Below are positions 33,832 through 41,821 of a stretch of DNA of 64,000 bases, piece after piece. Where the stretch lies: positions 1,054,001 through 1,118,000 of the forward strand of contig JAXGYO010000002.1 in NCBI GenBank assembly GCA_040772225.1, written 5' to 3'. The position numbers and the translations under genes are program-made. Positions within the stretch are counted from its first letter, which is position 1. Every line of letters starts with the position of its first letter. Below the pieces are notes generated by a model, which was not told where the DNA came from, made no database searches, and was given only the letters and a program-made list of their open reading frames with translations. This DNA is from JAAYED01 sp040772225. GTDB lineage: Bacteria; Chloroflexota; Anaerolineae; UBA1429.

Positions 33832-35178
33832 ATGCGCCGATTGAATGGAACAGCACGCCCGATGACCCGCACCGAAGCGCCGGAGCAGACCAGGGATAGT
33901 GAAGCACTGGCATCGATCCTGGATCAGGTGCAACGCCGCCTGCTGGCGGAGATCAATCCGACGACCGACATGAGCAGCCGCGAGCAGGTCCTGCCCACCA
34001 TCGACGGCATCTTTAACGAGGTCGTCCGCGATTCCAAGGTGCCCCTCAGCCGCGCCGAGCGCGAGGAGATGCGCAACGCCATCATCGCCAACATCCTCGG
34101 CTATGGCCCGCTGGAGGCCCTTCTCGCGGATGATAGCGTCACGGAAATTCTGGTCAACGGCCCCTCCCAGGTCTATGTGGAGCGGCGCGGGCGCATGATG
34201 GAGACGGACATCACCTTCCGCAGCAACGCGGACCTGATGCGCATCGTCGACCGCATCGTGACGCCGCTGGGCCGCCGCGTGGACGAATCCAGCCCGATGG
34301 TGGACGCTCGCCTGCCCGACGGCTCCCGCGTCAACATCATTATCCCGCCGCTCTGCCTGAATGGGCCCACGATCAGCATCCGCAAGTTCGCCAAGGGCGT
34401 GTTCACCGAGGCGGACTATTTGAGGATGGGTTCATTGAGCCAGAACATGGTGGATTTTATGCGCGCCTGCGTCATGGCGCGTCAGAATATCGTCGTCTCG
34501 GGCGGCACGGGCACAGGCAAGACGACGATGCTGAACATGCTGTCCAGTTTTCTGCCCTCCTCAGAGCGTATCGTGACCATCGAGGATGCGGCCGAGCTGC
34601 AGCTCAACCAGCGGCACCTGGTGCGCCTGGAGGCCCGCCCGCCCAACATCGAGGGCCGCGGCGAGGTCACCATCCGCCAGCTCGTGATCAACGCGCTGCG
34701 CATGCGCCCGGACCGGATCATCGTCGGCGAAGTCCGCGGCGGCGAGGCGCTGGACATGCTCCAGGCAATGAACACCGGTCACGACGGCTCGATGACCACC
34801 GCCCACTCGAACAGCGCGCGCGACACGCTGGCCCGTGTGGAGACCATGGTGCTGATGGCTGGCACGGACATGCCGCTGCGCGCCATCCGCGAGCAGATCG
34901 CCTCCGCCTTTGACCTCATCATCCACCTGGAGCGCATGTCCGACGGCTCGCGCAAGGTCGTGCAGGTCTCTGAGGTACAGGGGCTTGAGGGCGAAGTGAT
35001 CGTCATGCAGGACATCTTCCGCTTTGAGCAGACCGGCGTGAACGACGGCCGTGTTGAAGGTGTCTTTACCCCAACGGGCATCCGGCCCAAGTTCGTCGAG
35101 CTCTTCCCCGCCAAGGGCATTCCGGTGCAGGCCGAGTGGTTCACCCCCGAGCGGGCGGCCGCGCGGCGCTGGCGATAG
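33832..35178 (+). CDS. tadA: Tad pilus assembly ATPase TadA/CpaF
   Basis: ATG 33832 has GGAAGGTGG upstream; a TTG at 33811 is a poorer alternative. The 448-residue secretion ATPase has an N-terminal helical domain with GYGPLEALLADDSVTEILVN, then Walker A VSGGTGTGKTTML. The Asp box is IVTIEDAAELQL, Walker B RPDRIIVGEVRGGEALDMLQ, and the His box TGHDGSMTTAHSN. All catalytic motifs are intact. It powers pilin export and assembly through TadB and TadC. Confidence 0.95.
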   Translation: MRRLNGTARPMTRTEAPEQTRDSEALASILDQVQRRLLAEINPTTDMSSREQVLPTIDGIFNEVVRDSKVPLSRAEREEMRNAIIANILGYGPLEALLADDSVTEILVNGPSQVYVERRGRMMETDITFRSNADLMRIVDRIVTPLGRRVDESSPMVDARLPDGSRVNIIIPPLCLNGPTISIRKFAKGVFTEADYLRMGSLSQNMVDFMRACVMARQNIVVSGGTGTGKTTMLNMLSSFLPSSERIVTIEDAAELQLNQRHLVRLEARPPNIEGRGEVTIRQLVINALRMRPDRIIVGEVRGGEALDMLQAMNTGHDGSMTTAHSNSARDTLARVETMVLMAGTDMPLRAIREQIASAFDLIIHLERMSDGSRKVVQVSEVQGLEGEVIVMQDIFRFEQTGVNDGRVEGVFTPTGIRPKFVELFPAKGIPVQAEWFTPERAAARRWR

Positions 35179-35187
35179 GAGCAGGCA

Positions 35188-36240
35188 ATGGCGCCATCCA
35201 ACGGCAGTATGACCTGGTCCGCGGCCCGATTCGGTCACGACTACCCCGTCACGCTCAACGAGACGATGGCAGCGGTCGACCGTCAAATCGCGTCGGGCGG
35301 CACGGCCGCGCTCCGGCCCATCCCCCTCGGGTTTTCGCCTCTGGACGAGATCCTGAGCGGCGGGCTCCGATCTGGCGACCTGATGGTCGTCGGCGGCGGC
35401 TATGGCGTCGGCAAGACGATCTTTGCGCTGCAGGTCGCCCGAAATGTGGTGCACAGCGACCCGGACGCCGCCGCGCTCTATATCTGCTTTGAGCACGAGC
35501 CCGCACACCTCATGTCACGCCTGCTCTGTCTGGAGAGCGCGCTCGCCGGGCTCAAGCAGCAGGCGCTGACCCTGCGCCGCATCGATGCCATGATCTATGA
35601 TGACGACACGCCGCAGGGCCTGGACGATTGTTTGCGGCACGCGCCGCGCTTTGGCGGCGTCATGCAGACGATCGACAGCTATGCCTCCCGTCTGGTGTTC
35701 ATCCGCGCTGGCGGCACGACGGGAACGGTCTCCCGAATTCAGGAGTGGGTACAGGATGTGCAGAGCCGCGGGAGCAGCCGGGTACTGGTGGTGATCGACT
35801 ATCTGCAAAAGATACCCATCGAGGGCATGGAGATCGAGACCGAGGATGAGCGCACGATTCAGGTTATCCAGGCCCTCAAGGAGATGGCCATGAGCAGCGG
35901 TGTGCGCGTGCTTGGCCTGGCGGCCATGAACCAGCTGGGGTTGCGCTCCAGGCGGATGCGCCTCTCCGATATGCGCGGCGGCACCGCCCTGCAATACGAG
36001 GCCGATGTGGGCGTGGTGCTGCACAACAAGCGCGACATCGTCAGCCGCGAGCACCTGGTATACAACCAGACCCAGGCCGATGAGATGCGCAATTGGCTGG
36101 TGATGAGCATTGAGAAGAACCGTTCGGGTGCCGGAGCGGTCGATCTCGAGTATGCACTGGAGGCAGCGCACTTTCGGCTCATCGCCGAGGGTCGCCATGT
36201 CAGGGATCGTCTGGTCGACGAGCGCGTCGTGCTGGACTAG
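35188..36240 (+). CDS. DnaB-like RecA-fold ATPase without primase-interaction domain
   Basis: The 350-residue product matches the C-terminal ATPase of replicative helicase DnaB: PLGFSPLDEILSGGLRSGDL, Walker A GGGYGVGKT (69-77), and ALYICFEHEPAHLMSRLL. Walker B is VLVVIDYLQKIP, followed by SGVRVLGLAAMNQLG, SDMRGGTALQYEADV and a basic patch near the end. The DnaB N-terminal domain is missing. It sits 9 bp after tadA and AGGAGCAGG precedes the ATG, so it belongs to the Tad operon. A DNA-unwinding role is doubtful. A RecA/KaiC-like regulatory or second motor role is a guess. Confidence 0.7.
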   Translation: MAPSNGSMTWSAARFGHDYPVTLNETMAAVDRQIASGGTAALRPIPLGFSPLDEILSGGLRSGDLMVVGGGYGVGKTIFALQVARNVVHSDPDAAALYICFEHEPAHLMSRLLCLESALAGLKQQALTLRRIDAMIYDDDTPQGLDDCLRHAPRFGGVMQTIDSYASRLVFIRAGGTTGTVSRIQEWVQDVQSRGSSRVLVVIDYLQKIPIEGMEIETEDERTIQVIQALKEMAMSSGVRVLGLAAMNQLGLRSRRMRLSDMRGGTALQYEADVGVVLHNKRDIVSREHLVYNQTQADEMRNWLVMSIEKNRSGAGAVDLEYALEAAHFRLIAEGRHVRDRLVDERVVLD

Positions 36241-36337
36241 GCACGCCGCGTCATCGGGGAGGGAGCAGGCGGCGAGCCGCAACGTCAGGACCCAGGATCA
36301 CTGACCACGAGGCAGCCATAGCCGAGAGGAGCAGGCG

Positions 36338-38227
36338 ATGGACAGGGCAAGGGAAAGGACAACTGCCGACGAGGAGAGCGCTGCGGTCGAAGATCAACTG
36401 AACGCAGTGCTCGCCGAGGGCGAGCATCTGGTCGCCAAACCGGTGCTCCGCGGTGAGGCGCTGGACTATGTCATCGTCGCCGAGCAGGCGCTGTTTGTCC
36501 TGCACGTTCGCAACTGGAAGGGGCAGATCCGACCCGCCGCGCGCGGCGCCTGGCGCCAGCGGCTCGATTCAGGCGAGGTGGTTACCCACGCCAATCCCAA
36601 ATCCGCGATTCGCCGCAAGCAACAGGCCGTTCAGCGTTTTCTCGAGAGCGCCTTTCCCGCCACCCGGGTCACCTGCCACCATCTGATTGTGCTTACGGAT
36701 CCCTCCGCCCAGGTGTTCCTGCACGGAGCCGCCGATCCGCCGGTGGTCGAGATCGGCAATCTGCGCAGTGAGATGGACAGTCTGATGCTGGCCAGCCGCG
36801 GCGATGTGCTGGATGCCCCACTGCGGGAATCGTTGGCAGAAGCCTTTTCCGGCCGAGCCTACCAGACCTTTGAGATGGCGAACCAGCCCTTTATCTTTCG
36901 TTCCGGGGGCTTTTTCGGGTTCGGCAAGCGCGCACACACCATCCAGCAGGTCATCAAGCACCTCGAGCAGCATCCTCAGGACGGCATCTACCATCTCTGG
37001 AACGGCTCGCTGGCCCAGTGGCTGCGCGAGCAGGGCGCCACGCACCTGGCGGACCTGGCCGTGCAGGCCATTCGCCACCCCGACAGTGAGCGCATCGCGC
37101 TGGAGACATTCCTGCAGCAGTCCGGCCTGGTGGACCGCCCGAGGCTGGTGCAAACACCGCCACGTCTCAACTTTCATTATGTAGGTGTCGGAGAGCGGGC
37201 CGCGATGATCTGGCGCCTCCGCAAAGGCCGTCGCAGCCGCGGATACCTGCATGGTTCCGCCATCAGCCGCACGCCCTGGCTGCAGGTTGCCCAGGCCTCC
37301 TTTGAAGGGCAGATGGACGCGACCGTCACGGTGGACACCGAGGCGATCCCCATCACTGAACGGCCGGCCCGCGGCCACATCGAGCTGGACACCAATGCCA
37401 CAGAGCAGCCCATGGACGTGGAGGTGCTCGTGAACGTGCGCTCGAGGCCCTCCACCTTTGAGACGCGTATCATCCGCCCGCTATGGGGGCTGTTACTGGG
37501 CGCGATCATCGGCGCCCTCATCGGCGTGGCCCTGCACACCCTGGGCCTGGACGAGGGCCTCAGCGACTGGCTTGCCGCCCGCATACCCTGGCTGCCGCCC
37601 GTCGCTGCCAATCAGGCCCTGCCTGCTCTGATTGGTCTGCTATGGGCGATTCTGGGATTCATCCGGGGCTGGCACCAGCGCTGGGCCTGGCCCACCTGGT
37701 ATGCCACGCTCCGCTGGCTGGGCCGCACCCTCGCCTGGATGGCCGGCCTCGCGCTGGCCGCCATAGCAGGCTATGCCCTGCTCCGCTGGCTCTTTCCCAT
37801 TGTGGAGGGCTGGGCGACGCCCGAGTCCTCTAAACATGCAGCGTTGCTCGGTGCCGCCCTGGGCGTGATCCCGGGCAGCATCGGCGAGATTCGCGCCTCG
37901 CACTATCGCGGCGTGGTCAATCTGGAGCCGCATCCCGTGCGCCGCGTCCTGCGGCCGGTCGCCTGGGCTGCTCTGGGCGTCGCGCTCCTGGTGGTGATCG
38001 TGGGTAGCGTCCGGTTCTTTGCCCCGCAGGTCACCGTTCAGGGAGCGGCAGCAGAGGGGCGCAGCCGGCTCGAGATTTGGATGGATGCCCGTGAAAGCGA
38101 TTTGACGGACTTGCGCGACGGGGTACTTTTGCGCTATCATGATAGGAGAGCGACGCCAATTGCCTCGCCAGCGGCAACCACGCGCCCGACGCAGGCGCCG
38201 CCCGCCACGTCGACTCCCGCACCCTGA
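36338..38227 (+). CDS. NERD-domain membrane protein
   Basis: The 629-residue product begins with a NERD-like nuclease-related domain (residues 15-140). It shows AVEDQLNAVLAEG, DYVIVAEQALFVLHVRNWKGQI and, further on, NPKSAIRRKQQAVQRFL. The D, E-x-K-like order is altered: VRNWKG stands where E-x-K-x-W is usual, so nuclease activity is uncertain. A helical middle follows, then at least five membrane segments between residues 375 and 560 and a Thr/Pro/Ala-rich C-terminus ending TSTPAP. GAGGAGCAGG precedes the ATG. It lies between the DnaB-like gene and tadE, with tadE starting 3 bp after it, so it is likely co-expressed. The function in a pilus locus is unknown. Confidence 0.65.
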   Translation: MDRARERTTADEESAAVEDQLNAVLAEGEHLVAKPVLRGEALDYVIVAEQALFVLHVRNWKGQIRPAARGAWRQRLDSGEVVTHANPKSAIRRKQQAVQRFLESAFPATRVTCHHLIVLTDPSAQVFLHGAADPPVVEIGNLRSEMDSLMLASRGDVLDAPLRESLAEAFSGRAYQTFEMANQPFIFRSGGFFGFGKRAHTIQQVIKHLEQHPQDGIYHLWNGSLAQWLREQGATHLADLAVQAIRHPDSERIALETFLQQSGLVDRPRLVQTPPRLNFHYVGVGERAAMIWRLRKGRRSRGYLHGSAISRTPWLQVAQASFEGQMDATVTVDTEAIPITERPARGHIELDTNATEQPMDVEVLVNVRSRPSTFETRIIRPLWGLLLGAIIGALIGVALHTLGLDEGLSDWLAARIPWLPPVAANQALPALIGLLWAILGFIRGWHQRWAWPTWYATLRWLGRTLAWMAGLALAAIAGYALLRWLFPIVEGWATPESSKHAALLGAALGVIPGSIGEIRASHYRGVVNLEPHPVRRVLRPVAWAALGVALLVVIVGSVRFFAPQVTVQGAAAEGRSRLEIWMDARESDLTDLRDGVLLRYHDRRATPIASPAATTRPTQAPPATSTPAP

Positions 38228-38230
38228 AGG

Positions 38231-38665
38231 ATGGCCGTTATTGTGAACGCCATACACAGACGAAGTGAACGCCAGCGCGGCCAGGCACTGGTCGAGACTG
38301 CGCTGAGTATGTTGATCGTCCTGGTGCTGCTGGCCGGCATGGTAGACCTCGGGTTTGCACTGGGTGCACGAGTAGCCGTCAGCAGCGCTTCTCGCGAGGG
38401 CGCACGCTTTGGGTCTCGATACCCGGAGAACGACGCGGCCATCGTGGCTGCCGCCAGGGGCGCCCTGCCCAATACACTGGTCCCCGCCCTCCAGGCGACC
38501 GTGACCATCAGCCCTACGCTACCTTCGGGGCGCACCCAGTGGCACGACCTCGAAGTCAGCGTGCGCTACAACTATCAGCCCTTCCTCGGGAACCTGTTTG
38601 GCATATCAGGCACAATCCCTATGACAGCCACAACAACCATGGTGATCAGTGGTGGACCGAACTGA
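38231..38665 (+). CDS. tadE: TadE-like pseudopilin
   Basis: The 144-residue product has the TadE N-terminal pattern ERQRGQALVETALSMLIVLVLLAGMVDLG, with the conserved Glu of the helix, then ASREGARFGSRYPEND and a small beta-rich domain ending MTATTTMVISGGPN. TadE and TadF are processed like prepilins and are minor components of the Tad machine. It starts 3 bp after the NERD-domain gene. Confidence 0.85.
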   Translation: MAVIVNAIHRRSERQRGQALVETALSMLIVLVLLAGMVDLGFALGARVAVSSASREGARFGSRYPENDAAIVAAARGALPNTLVPALQATVTISPTLPSGRTQWHDLEVSVRYNYQPFLGNLFGISGTIPMTATTTMVISGGPN

Positions 38666-38723
38666 CACGCGGGCAGTTTGAAGGACATCCTGTAATGGCA
38701 TGGGTTCGTGAAGGCGGTGTGAG

Positions 38724-39179
38724 ATGAGAGAAACGATGCAGACGCACAGAGAGCGCGGACAGACGCTGGTGATCGTGGCGTTGGCCCTAACCACGCTGTT
38801 GTTGATGGTCGGACTAGTGACCGACATCGGCGTATGGTACAACGCGCGGCGCGATATGCAGAACGCGGCGGACGCAGCGGCCCTGGCGGGGGCGTGGAAG
38901 TTCTGCGACCAGAACAACGCGGACTCGGCTACACAGACTCTCGCTCGCAATGAGGCTATCCGTGTGGCACAGACGGTCCATGGATCAGACCCTGACGGCA
39001 CCGTGGTTTCTACGGGTAACTCTACGGTCAGCGTAACCACAGCCATTGACTCTCCGCTGTTCTTTTTCAAGCTCGTGGGCATCGACACCATACCGGTCAA
39101 CGCGGAGGCCGAGGCCGTCTGCGGTTGCGCCAGCGAGCTCGGCGGGGCCTGGCCCATCGCATTCGATCTAGACACCTAG
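38724..39179 (+). CDS. tadG: TadG-like pilus protein, N-terminal part ending at an in-frame TAG
   Basis: The 151-residue frame starts RERGQTLVIVALALTTLLLMVGLVTDIGVWYNARRDMQNAADAAALAGAW, the Tad/putative Flp-pilus assembly TadG-like start (TadE-like helix plus a von-Willebrand-like beginning). It then reads to PIAFDLDT and TAG at 39177-39179. The same frame continues with no further stop to 39845. Relatives usually carry a Trp after the P-(I/V)-A-x-D block, so TGG-to-TAG at this codon is a likely cause. Alone, this fragment has the membrane anchor and about 110 extracellular residues. Confidence 0.7.
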   Translation: MRETMQTHRERGQTLVIVALALTTLLLMVGLVTDIGVWYNARRDMQNAADAAALAGAWKFCDQNNADSATQTLARNEAIRVAQTVHGSDPDGTVVSTGNSTVSVTTAIDSPLFFFKLVGIDTIPVNAEAEAVCGCASELGGAWPIAFDLDT

Positions 39180-39845
39180 GAATCAGTCGAATGCGGCGAG
39201 TCCCTGGTGATTTGGGAAGGCAAAGACGAGCTCCCGTTCGCGGGCGTGGATCTGTGCGTTAGCTGCTATTGCCCCGCTGGTATCGACGCCCTTGTTGCGT
39301 TCGGTGCCACAGGTCTCCCGGGCCTGCCCGCGAACCGAGGATGGCTGTCGCTAAGCTATCCACCGGAGAACAATTGCGGAGGCGGATCCACTGCCCTTGC
39401 TGGCTGGATACTGAACGACTACCCTGGAGCGATTGAGGCAGGTAACTGCGTGATTACGGAGACAGGCAATAAGACTACCCTTGTCGACTCGGCAAAGACT
39501 AGAATGAATAACGATCCTTACGTGTGTGTCGTGATCTTTGATCCTGATCTGAACGATACCTGCACGGATGCCATGGTCACCACCGGGCAGGTCGGGTGTG
39601 GAGAGCCACTCTACGTTGTTGGGACTGGATGTGTCAAGGTAGTGGGCACCTACAAGAACAAGGTTCTCGGACTGAGCCCCAAGCCCGGAGCAACGCCGCC
39701 ATGCCCTGCCGGAGCATTGGAAAAGGTCAAGGCGATAATGGCCACCAAGATGTGTAACGACCCTCTATGCCCGGTGTCTGGCATCGGCTCCGCCGGTGGC
39801 CAGCCAGCACAGGGGTGCATCTTGGCGGCCAGCCTGGTCAAGTAG
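39180..39845 (+). pseudogene. tadG: TadG-like pilus protein, C-terminal part after the in-frame TAG
   Basis: The frame goes on directly as ESVECGESLVIWEGKDELPF to GCILAASLVK and a TAG. It is Cys-rich: CVSCYC, NNCGGG, VGCGEPLY, PPCPAG and CNDPLCPV. The pairing CGES-x(2)-IW and the Cys pattern look like the natural continuation of the upstream part. A GTG at 39207 with a weak GGCGAG upstream could start a separate 212-residue protein, but that would lack any signal or membrane segment. I therefore read it as the broken half of one gene of about 373 codons. Confidence 0.6.
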
Positions 39846-39892
39846 CGATATTCTGTGCATCCGCCCCTAATGTAATCGCAAGGAGTACCGCA

Positions 39893-40291
39893 TTGGCACT
39901 CATCGCACATAACGCCACGCGCAAACGCGATCTGATGACCCAGGGCCTGACCGCTGACAGGCCCTGGTCGCGTGTACGCGGCCTGATCGGCTGCGCACCG
40001 TTGAAAGAAGGCCAGGGCCTGTGGATCACCCCCTGCAACGGCATCCACATGCTTTTCATGTCGTTCGCTATCGACGCGGTGTACCTTGACCGCGAGCGTC
40101 GCATCGTAGCGCTAGATGCCGACATGGCGCCGTGGCAGCTGGGGCGCTTTATCCGGGGGGCACACTCGGTGTTGGAGCTTCCTGCCGGCACGATCGCGGC
40201 CACGGGCACCGAGGTGGGCGATCAGCTTATTCTCACGCGCGTTTCAGAGGGAGCGGAGAGAGCGCCTATGTCACGGACCGCAGGGCGGTAG
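39893..40291 (+). CDS. DUF192 family protein
   Basis: The start is TTG 39893 with AAGGAG 7 nt upstream. The 132-residue product shows the DUF192 core: RPWSRVRGLIGCAPLKEGQG, WITPCNGIHMLFMSFAIDAV, RIVALDADMAPWQLG, and HSVLELPAGTIAATGTEVGD. Many family members are exported, but this one has no signal peptide. DUF192 genes are common beside Tad pilus genes, and the function is not established. The frame opens further upstream through the TadG-like end, but no better start is seen. It ends before a strong bidirectional terminator. Confidence 0.85.
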   Translation: MALIAHNATRKRDLMTQGLTADRPWSRVRGLIGCAPLKEGQGLWITPCNGIHMLFMSFAIDAVYLDRERRIVALDADMAPWQLGRFIRGAHSVLELPAGTIAATGTEVGDQLILTRVSEGAERAPMSRTAGR

Positions 40292-40363
40292 CCGTGGTAC
40301 ATAGGACGGTGACCCCGACCGCCAAGCTGCGGCAGGGAGCCATCGCGGAATCATAAACCTAGC

Positions 40364-40391
40364 AAAGCCGCCCCGGTTACGGGGCGGCTTT
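40364..40391. terminator. Bidirectional intrinsic terminator
   Basis: AAAGCCGCCCC (40364-40374) and GGGGCGGCTTT (40381-40391) form a perfect 11-bp stem around GGTTAC, with A and T ends on both sides. It separates the convergent DUF192 and TadE-like genes. Confidence 0.85.
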
Positions 40392-40426
40392 AGCGAAAAA
40401 CCGGAGCGTAGCCCGAACTCACAGGG

Positions 40427-40879
40427 CTATTCTGCCTGCACGGAGGAACGGCCCCTGGCACAGTATGTTCCCTGGGGACATTGCACGCCCCCGGGCTCCA
40501 GCGTCCTCGCGGCGAAGAGATTACGGATGCCAGGCACAATCAATTCCACCGGATAGTATACAGTCACCTGAATCGTCGAACCCAGCGCCCGGTCCGCAAC
40601 TTCAGGGGGGACGACCGTGATCTGATTGCCGGTGATCGTCCAGGCCGGCAGTGTGGGGCAAAACTCGTTGACTCTGGTAAGTGTTTGCTCCTGCGACTTG
40701 CCCACGAGCGCAACCCGCGCCAGGCTATTGGCACAGTGGTAAGCTGACACGAGTCCGTTTAGCACCCGCCCGAACTCGAGCAGCCCAAAGATCAGCAGCA
40801 GCACCACGGGCAGCACCAGGGCGAACTCGACCAGCGACTGCCCCCGTTCCCTGACCTCTGCCTTGCTGTAGAATCCCAT
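40427..40879 (-). CDS. TadE-like protein, convergent to the Tad locus
   Basis: The 150-residue product begins VRERGQSLVEFALVLPVVLLLIFGLLEFGRVL, the TadE pattern. A small extracytoplasmic domain with Cys48, Cys89 and a C-terminal Cys pair (QCPQGTYCARG) follows. It lies on the opposite strand from the rest of the Tad genes and has its own promoter (40937-40966), so it is likely regulated separately. It may be a minor pilin or TadF-like component. Confidence 0.8.
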   Translation of the reverse strand: MGFYSKAEVRERGQSLVEFALVLPVVLLLIFGLLEFGRVLNGLVSAYHCANSLARVALVGKSQEQTLTRVNEFCPTLPAWTITGNQITVVPPEVADRALGSTIQVTVYYPVELIVPGIRNLFAARTLEPGGVQCPQGTYCARGRSSVQAE

Positions 40880-40936
40880 GGTTACCTCATCTCTGTCCTC
40901 GGGTTGCCCCTCCGATCGTGCACCTGGATATAATCA

Positions 40937-40966
40937 ATTATAGCACATCGGCCCACATTATGTCAG
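40937..40966 (-). promoter_or_regulatory. Promoter of the convergent TadE-like gene
   Basis: On the minus strand CTGACA (40966-40961) and TATAAT (40942-40937) are 18 bp apart, about 60 nt before the ATG at 40879. Confidence 0.65.
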
Positions 40967-41034
40967 CGTTCACGCAAAGACGCCCACAAATCCGTCCACC
41001 GCCCTATCGCCGCAGCGGAAGCTCCCCGCGACAA

Positions 41035-41063
41035 TTGACACACCCTTCCCCCGGTGATATCAT
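41035..41063 (+). promoter_or_regulatory. Strong extended -10 promoter
   Basis: A perfect TTGACA (41035-41040) is 17 bp from TATCAT (41058-41063), with TG at 41055-41056 giving an extended -10. It lies about 20 nt before the ribosome site of the gene at 41092. Confidence 0.8.
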
Positions 41064-41091
41064 CGTCGGCGTACTCAGGAGGTCACTGCCC

Positions 41092-41391
41092 ATGGCCCGA
41101 CGGCATCTCACCCGCGAACAACAGAGACTGGCCGGCCTCGCGCAGCCCCATGTGGACTGGCACATGGCGCCCGAGACGATGGGGCGCTACCTGACCTACC
41201 GCCTCTTTATCGTCGAACATCAGATCGACGGCATTATCGCGAGCCTGGAGCGCCACAGCGGGGCCCCCTACCCGTCCGCACTGGAGGACCGCTTGCCTGA
41301 GGAGGTGTGGACCTCCTGGGCCAGCCTGAACTATTTGCTGCGCGCCCGCGACGATCTCAAGAGCGTCCTCTCGCGAGCAAGCCACAGCTGA
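41092..41391 (+). CDS. Small hypothetical protein, 99 residues
   Basis: ATG 41092 has GGAGG 9 nt upstream and a strong promoter. The product is soluble, mostly helical and mildly basic (MARRHLTREQQRLAGL, DGIIASLERHSG, YLLRARDDLKSVLSR). It contains no Cys and no motif I recognise. The good translation and transcription signals make it a real gene, probably expressed steadily. It is followed by a small membrane protein gene at 41462 without an obvious terminator between them. Confidence 0.65.
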   Translation: MARRHLTREQQRLAGLAQPHVDWHMAPETMGRYLTYRLFIVEHQIDGIIASLERHSGAPYPSALEDRLPEEVWTSWASLNYLLRARDDLKSVLSRASHS

Positions 41392-41461
41392 CCGGTTGCA
41401 CGCCGCGCATACAGCCCGAACGGGCACTATACGAGCATTTTTTCGAAAGCGGTGTCGTTTC

Positions 41462-41770
41462 GTGACGTTGCCGAGCCAGGATCGAACGGATGCAGGGAGA
41501 CATTCCCGCCAGTCCACCGCGCACACCCTGTTCTGGGTGTTCGTGGTGACGCTGTATCTCCTTGGCGCACTGTCGCTCTTGCTGCGCGCCTGGCTCGGCC
41601 CTGATGCTCTAGCCGTTCGCGAAACGCCCGCAGTCTTTGTCACCGTGGTCGCCACCGCGCCCCCCGCCACCATAGCGCCCGCGACGCCGATCGCGTCCGC
41701 GAGTGCCACGCCGTTTCCCACGCTGACTCCGCAGAGTACCCTTTACCCTACGCTCACGCCCCGGCCCTAG
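41462..41770 (+). CDS. Small single-pass membrane protein with Thr/Pro-rich tail
   Basis: The frame from GTG 41462 gives about 102 residues: a basic N-terminus, one membrane helix (LFWVFVVTLYLLGALSLLLRAWLG), and an extracytoplasmic Ala/Thr/Pro-rich tail (PPATIAPATPIASASATP, then TPQSTLYPTLTPRP). The start is uncertain; TTG 41468 is possible and no good ribosome site is visible. The tail is like the Thr-Pro stalks of the large Tad-locus protein. No family is recognised. Confidence 0.5.
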   Translation: MTLPSQDRTDAGRHSRQSTAHTLFWVFVVTLYLLGALSLLLRAWLGPDALAVRETPAVFVTVVATAPPATIAPATPIASASATPFPTLTPQSTLYPTLTPRP

Positions 41771-41795
41771 ACGAAAGGACCAAGGGGCCTTTCGT
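41771..41795 (+). terminator. Stem-loop before the M42 peptidase operon
   Basis: ACGAAAGG (41771-41778) pairs with CCTTTCGT (41788-41795) around a 9-nt loop. No T-run follows, so this is a weak terminator or a leader element of the peptidase operon. Confidence 0.4.
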
Positions 41796-41821
41796 TGATG
41801 AGCAGCAAGGAGAATAGCTAA

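Noticed and set aside
24593..39179. Genome-wide reassignment of TAG to an amino acid
   Set aside because: TAG ends many intact genes here, such as the PqqD-like gene, the C25 peptidase, the precursor peptide and cpaB, so only local read-through or mutation can be considered.
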